Below, piece by piece: positions 60,605-64,000 of a DNA stretch of 64,000 nucleotides. Source of the stretch: Kineosporia rhizophila (GTDB lineage: Bacteria > Actinomycetota > Actinomycetes > Actinomycetales > Kineosporiaceae); contig NZ_JAJSOH010000015.1 of assembly GCF_021277265.1 (NCBI RefSeq), positions 124,001-188,000 on the forward strand. The letters run 5' to 3'. The position numbers and the translations under genes were made by a program. Below the pieces are notes generated by a model, which saw only the letters and a program-made list of their open reading frames with translations, did not search any database and was not told where the DNA came from. How positions within the stretch are numbered: the first letter of the stretch is position 1; each line of letters opens with the position of its first letter.

Positions 60605-60701
60605 GGCTACTGCAATATCACGCTCCACCCGCGGTCCGGGGCCCGAGGGGCGACGCACCGGCGCGGGCCGGTCCACGCCGGTGCGCCAGAATGCCACCGT
60701 G

Positions 60702-61682
60702 ATGTTCCGACGCCGTGACCTGTCCGGCCGGCCGCTGCCCGAGCTCTCCGACCGGCAGCTGATGGCTCGGTACCGCTCCGTGCACCCCGAGATCGACGCG
60801 GACGACAACCCGCAGGGGCGGGCCGAGCTGCTGGCGGCGCTGGCCGAGGAGGCCACCCGGCGCCGGCCGGACGACGACTCGTTCTGGTACGACCGCGGCA
60901 TGTACGCCAAGTGGCGGGCCGACTGGGCGCACTCGGCCGAGTTCAGCCGCCGGGCCCTGGAACTCATCCCGGACCATCACCGGCAGGAACAGCCGGCCGC
61001 CTGGAACCTGGGCATCGCGGCCACGGCCCTGCGCGACTGGCCGACCGCGCGGGCGGCGTGGGAGACCTTCGGCCTGGTGCTGCCCTGCGCCGCGCTCCCG
61101 AACGAGGCCGTGACCGCCGATTTCGGCCCCGCCCCGGTGCGGCTGAACGCCGAGCCCCGCTTCGCCGGGCAGGAGCCGTTGTCGATCGACGGCCAGGTGT
61201 GGGAGACCGAGGTGGTGTGGACGCAGCGCCTGTGCCCGGCCCGGGCGCAGATCGTGAACGTGCCCACGCCGCAGTCCGGGCACCGCTTCGGCGACATCGT
61301 CCTGCACGACGGTGACCCGGTCGGCTCGCGCCGGATCGACGGGCAGGAGGTCGGGGTGTTCAACGAGATCATGCTCTGGGAACGCAGCACCGTGCCCACC
61401 CTGACGGCCCAGGTGGTGGCTCCGGCCCCGGACGACGTGGAGGAGCTCACCGACCTGCTCCCGGCCGCCGAGGACTGGGGGCAGACGGTGCGGATGCTGT
61501 GTACGGCCTGCAGCGAGGGCAATGCCGTACCCGGTCACGACCACAGCGCGGACGAGGTGTGGGCGCCGGAGCGGGAGGTCGGGATCTCGGCCGAGCCGGA
61601 CGAGGCCCGGGAGGTGCTGGAGCGCTGGGCGAGCGACGCGGAGGGGCGGGCGGTGCGCGCGCTGGAGGTTGCGCTGAACTGA
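60702..61682 (+). CDS. Protein of unknown function with TPR-like N-terminus
   Basis: 326 residues. Residues 30-130 are helical and TPR-like (DDSFWYDRGMYAKWRADWAHS, AAWNLGIAATALRDWPTARAAWE in sequence). The rest is beta-rich with VWTQRLCPARAQIVNVPTPQSGHRFGD as its clearest core, and a CTACSEG pair of cysteines lies late. It resembles a conserved actinobacterial group of unknown role. ATG 60702 or GTG 60699 is the start; the frame is open far upstream but overlaps the nucleosidase. Confidence 0.75.
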   Translation: MFRRRDLSGRPLPELSDRQLMARYRSVHPEIDADDNPQGRAELLAALAEEATRRRPDDDSFWYDRGMYAKWRADWAHSAEFSRRALELIPDHHRQEQPAAWNLGIAATALRDWPTARAAWETFGLVLPCAALPNEAVTADFGPAPVRLNAEPRFAGQEPLSIDGQVWETEVVWTQRLCPARAQIVNVPTPQSGHRFGDIVLHDGDPVGSRRIDGQEVGVFNEIMLWERSTVPTLTAQVVAPAPDDVEELTDLLPAAEDWGQTVRMLCTACSEGNAVPGHDHSADEVWAPEREVGISAEPDEAREVLERWASDAEGRAVRALEVALN

Positions 61683-61727
61683 GCGGGCCCTGCCGGGCTG
61701 GTCGTTTCCGGCCCGTATCCTGGACCT

Positions 61728-62456
61728 GTGTCTGTTCGCCGCGCCTCACGTTCGCGCTCGGCGGTGTTCGCCCCCCTGGGCGAGGTGGGCCGGGCGGTCC
61801 GGGTCGAGCAGCGCCTGGCCGACGCGATCCGGGTGGGCCTGCTGGCCGACGGCGAGCGGCTGCCCAGCGAGCAGGAGCTGGCCACCATGCTGGGCGTGGC
61901 CACGGTCACCGCCCGCGAGGCCCTGCAGGCCCTGCGGGACAAGGGGCTGGTCACCACCGTACGGGGGCGCGGGGGCGGCAGTTTCGTCCAGCGGCCGCAC
62001 AAGCTCGACGAGCAGGTGCTGGCCCAGCGCCTGGCCGGGATGTCCCGGGTCGAGCTGCGCGACCGCGGCACCCTCTACCGGGTGATCCTGGCCGGTTGCG
62101 CCGAGCTGGCCGCGGAGTTCGCCGACGAGCAGGACGTGCAGGAACTGCGCGAGCTCGCCGCCCCGCCCGACCGCGAGGACGTGGCCGCCTGGCGCCACCT
62201 GGGCATCGAGTTCACCCTGGCGGTGGCCGCGCTGACCCAGTCGGCCCGGATGACCCGCGAGATGATGCGGCAGGAGGCCGAGTTCGGCGTGCTGCTGCGG
62301 CTGTCGGCGCGCACCCCGCAGCAGGCCGGGGAACACCACGCGAACCTGGTCGACGCACTGGCGAAACACGACGGTGACGCGGCCCGGCGGATCGTCCAGA
62401 CCCAGGTGGACGCCGCGCTCGCAGGTCTGGCCGAGCTCCACCGCACGGTGCGATGA
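61728..62456 (+). CDS. GntR-family regulator, FadR-like
   Basis: 242 residues from GTG 61728. The winged helix RLPSEQELATMLGVATVTAREALQ with DKGLVTTVRGRGGGSFVQ is typical. The FCD-like C-terminus spans about 105-240 (LYRVILAGCAELAAEFADEQD, RRIVQTQVDAALAG). It is followed after 7 bases by the cache-domain gene and then the ABC ATPase, all in one direction, so it probably controls that uptake operon and is itself part of it. Confidence 0.9.
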   Translation: MSVRRASRSRSAVFAPLGEVGRAVRVEQRLADAIRVGLLADGERLPSEQELATMLGVATVTAREALQALRDKGLVTTVRGRGGGSFVQRPHKLDEQVLAQRLAGMSRVELRDRGTLYRVILAGCAELAAEFADEQDVQELRELAAPPDREDVAAWRHLGIEFTLAVAALTQSARMTREMMRQEAEFGVLLRLSARTPQQAGEHHANLVDALAKHDGDAARRIVQTQVDAALAGLAELHRTVR

Positions 62457-62463
62457 TGCGGCG

Positions 62464-63135
62464 GTGCGCACCGAGACCACAATGGGTGCTCTTGCCCGCG
62501 ATGTCTCCGACCTCTTCGAAGGTCTCTTCGTAGCGCTCGAGGACATGCGGCAGTGCCTGGCCGGGCTCTTCGCCCAAGGGCCGGCCGGGGCCGAGGCCGT
62601 GGTCGAGGCCCTGCGTGAGCGGGCCCGTACGCGACTGGACGCGGGACTCGTCCTCGGTTGTGGGTTCGTCTCCTCGAAGGACGCGCTGGCCGACCGCTCG
62701 CTGTACCTGGCCTGGTGGCAGGGCGAGGGCCGGCGGCTGCTGGGGGAGGCCGGCTCACCCGACGGCGACCTGCTCGACTACACCCGCCGGGAGTGGTTCC
62801 GGGTGCCCGAGCGCACCCGGCAGCGTCACGTCACCGGCCCCTACGTCGACTACGTGTGCACCGACGAGTACGTGGTCACCCTCAGCCAGCCGGTCGTGGC
62901 GGGTGACCGGATGCTCGGCATCGTCGGGGCCGACACGCTGGTCGAGACGCTCGAGGACGTGCTGCTGGCCGGGCTCGGGGCGGCCGGCGCGACCCTGGTC
63001 TCGGACCACGGGCGGGTGATGGTCTCGGCCGACCACCGGCTCGCCGCAGGCAAACTGATCGACTTCGCCGACTGCCGGGAGCGCACCGGGTGCGGCGACC
63101 TGCCGCTGTCGTTGGTCCGGGTTGTTACAAGTTAG
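62464..63135 (+). CDS. Cache-domain sensor protein
   Basis: 223 residues. After a helical N-terminus comes a single cache/PAS-like ligand domain: LVLGCGFVSSKDALADRSLYLAWW, REWFRVPERTR, the family motif GPYVDYVCTDEYVVTLSQPV, and MLGIVGADTLVETLED. No membrane segments or output domain are seen, so it is a soluble ligand-binding protein. Such proteins sit beside GntR regulators and polyamine-type transporters in actinobacteria, where they may sense the substrate. GTG 62464 is 7 bases after the GntR stop. Confidence 0.8.
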   Translation: MRTETTMGALARDVSDLFEGLFVALEDMRQCLAGLFAQGPAGAEAVVEALRERARTRLDAGLVLGCGFVSSKDALADRSLYLAWWQGEGRRLLGEAGSPDGDLLDYTRREWFRVPERTRQRHVTGPYVDYVCTDEYVVTLSQPVVAGDRMLGIVGADTLVETLEDVLLAGLGAAGATLVSDHGRVMVSADHRLAAGKLIDFADCRERTGCGDLPLSLVRVVTS

Positions 63136-63148
63136 GTCACCTCTGGAC

Positions 63149-63177
63149 GTTTAAACATCTGGTCCCATAGGTTTAAA
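63149..63177. repeat. Two GTTTAAA boxes before the ABC ATPase
   Basis: GTTTAAAC (63149-63156, itself a palindrome) and GTTTAAAG (from 63171) are 22 bases apart, two helical turns, in an AT-rich patch just upstream of the ATPase start at 63180. They could bind the upstream GntR regulator. Binding is inferred. Confidence 0.45.
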
Positions 63178-63179
63178 GG

Positions 63180-64000
63180 GTGCAGTCAACCCCACCCGTC
63201 GTCCTGCGCGCCCTCACCAAGCGGTTCGGTGAGGTCGTGGCCGTGGACGGCCTCGACCTGACCGTCCACGACGGCGAGTTCTTCTCGATGCTCGGGCCCT
63301 CCGGGTCGGGCAAGACCACGGTGCTGCGGCTGATCGCCGGCTTCGAGCGGGCCAGCTCGGGCACGATCGAGCTGGACGGCCGCGACGTCACCGCCACCGC
63401 CCCGTTCGAGCGCGACGTGAGCACCGTGTTCCAGGACTACGCCCTGTTCCCGCACCTGAGCGTGCTCGACAACGTGGCCTACGGGCTGCGCGTCCGCCGG
63501 GTCGGCAAGCGGGAACGGCATGCCCGGGCCCGGGAGATGCTCGCCCTGATGCGCCTGGAGCACGTGGAGGCCCGCCGCCCGCACCAGCTCTCCGGCGGCC
63601 AGCGCCAGCGGGTGGCCCTGGCCCGGGCGATCGCGGTGCGGCCCCGGGTGCTGCTGCTCGACGAGCCGCTCGGCGCACTGGATCTCAAGCTGCGCGAGCA
63701 GATGCAGGTGGAGCTGAAACAGCTGCAGCGCGACCTGGGCACCACGTTCGTCTTCGTCACCCACGACCAGGAGGAGGCCCTCAGCCTCAGCGACCGGGTG
63801 GCGGTGTTCGACCAGGGCCGCATCGTTCAGGTCGGCACCCCGGCCGAGATCTACGAGCACCCGGTCTCCCCGGGTGTGGCCCAGTTCGTGGGCACGTCGA
63901 ACCTTTTCGACGCCGAGTCGTCGCGCCGGCTGTTCGGCCTGGAGGGCAGCCACGCGCTTCGGCCCGAGAAGATCCGGCTGACCGAGCAACCGGTCGAGGA
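63180..64000 (+). CDS. Polyamine-type ABC transporter ATPase (PotA-like), cut by the window end
   Basis: The first 273 codons are present and the frame is open at the right edge. Walker A GPSGSGKTTVLRLIAG, Q-loop FQDYALFPHLSV, signature LSGGQRQRVALARAI and Walker B VLLLDEPLGALD are followed by the switch HDQEEAL and the start of the C-terminal TOBE region (ALRPEKIRL). This is the spermidine/putrescine/iron(III) class of importers. GTG 63180 has no clear ribosome site; the transcript may be leaderless. It follows the GntR and cache genes. Confidence 0.92.
   Translation, partial: MQSTPPVVLRALTKRFGEVVAVDGLDLTVHDGEFFSMLGPSGSGKTTVLRLIAGFERASSGTIELDGRDVTATAPFERDVSTVFQDYALFPHLSVLDNVAYGLRVRRVGKRERHARAREMLALMRLEHVEARRPHQLSGGQRQRVALARAIAVRPRVLLLDEPLGALDLKLREQMQVELKQLQRDLGTTFVFVTHDQEEALSLSDRVAVFDQGRIVQVGTPAEIYEHPVSPGVAQFVGTSNLFDAESSRRLFGLEGSHALRPEKIRLTEQPVE

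Overview
The window is about 64 kb of very GC-rich DNA. GTG starts, ATGA/GTGA stop-start overlaps, CYP105-type P450, F420/luciferase-like, DUF2180, DICT and MbtI-type salicylate synthase families all point to a mycelial or soil actinomycete. I cannot name the genus from sequence alone.

Region 1 (1-29758) is a complete salicylate-capped, cysteine-rich nonribosomal metallophore locus. A divergent pair of operons starts at 8.3-8.5 kb. Leftward: a salicyl-AMP ligase and a 2177-residue NRPS (ArCP-Cy-A-PCP-Cy-A-PCP). Rightward, and translationally coupled almost throughout: an 1825-residue NRPS (Cy-A with inserted methyltransferase-PCP-TE), a saccharopine-dehydrogenase-like reductase, a thiazolinyl-imide-reductase/methyltransferase fusion, a CYP105-like P450, a type II thioesterase, a free methyltransferase and a salicylate synthase. 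A convergent TetR gene then separates this from a six-gene transport operon (21709-29758): a peptide/nickel-type importer (lipoprotein, two permeases, fused double ATPase) plus two half-size ABC transporters of the YbtPQ/IrtAB kind. The gene set matches, from memory, the coelibactin locus of Streptomyces coelicolor (SCO7676-SCO7691 region, P450 CYP105N1, reported Zur control). Two 7-1-7 Fur/Zur-type operators sit exactly in the two divergent promoter regions and no IdeR/DtxR-type box was seen there, so a zinc-responsive metallophore system is the best reading. A ferredoxin tail at the left edge may be the P450 partner.

Region 2 (29.8-34.5 kb) holds an EAL-DICT c-di-GMP phosphodiesterase-like protein, a MarR regulator divergent from a SnoaL-like gene across an 18-bp perfect palindrome, a second SnoaL-like gene broken by a one-base frameshift, a small membrane-anchored protein, and an RraA-like gene coupled to a FadR-type GntR regulator.

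Region 3 (34.5-48.7 kb) is mostly central metabolism and regulator/enzyme pairs: aconitase, an alpha/beta hydrolase, an FGGY sugar kinase, an LprI-like secreted protein, HxlR/SnoaL, SDR/XRE(MmyB-like), a second membrane-anchored hydrolase, a fatty-acyl-CoA ligase with a 20-bp palindromic operator, a DUF3445 (HDOD-like) protein, a luciferase-like oxidoreductase and a CBS-pair protein.

Region 4 (48.7-60 kb) is rich in hydrolases, most with visible secretion signals: GH16 glucanase, GH18 chitinase, S1 protease, S53 protease and a five-Asp-box sialidase. Between them lie a HAD hydrolase, an Eis-like acetyltransferase, a DUF4334 protein, two short GC-rich minisatellites and a 56-residue acidic ORF. 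Region 5 (60-64 kb) ends with a nucleosidase, an unknown protein, a GntR regulator, a cache-domain protein and a polyamine-type ABC ATPase cut by the window edge. I saw no rRNA, tRNA, CRISPR array, insertion sequence or prophage.
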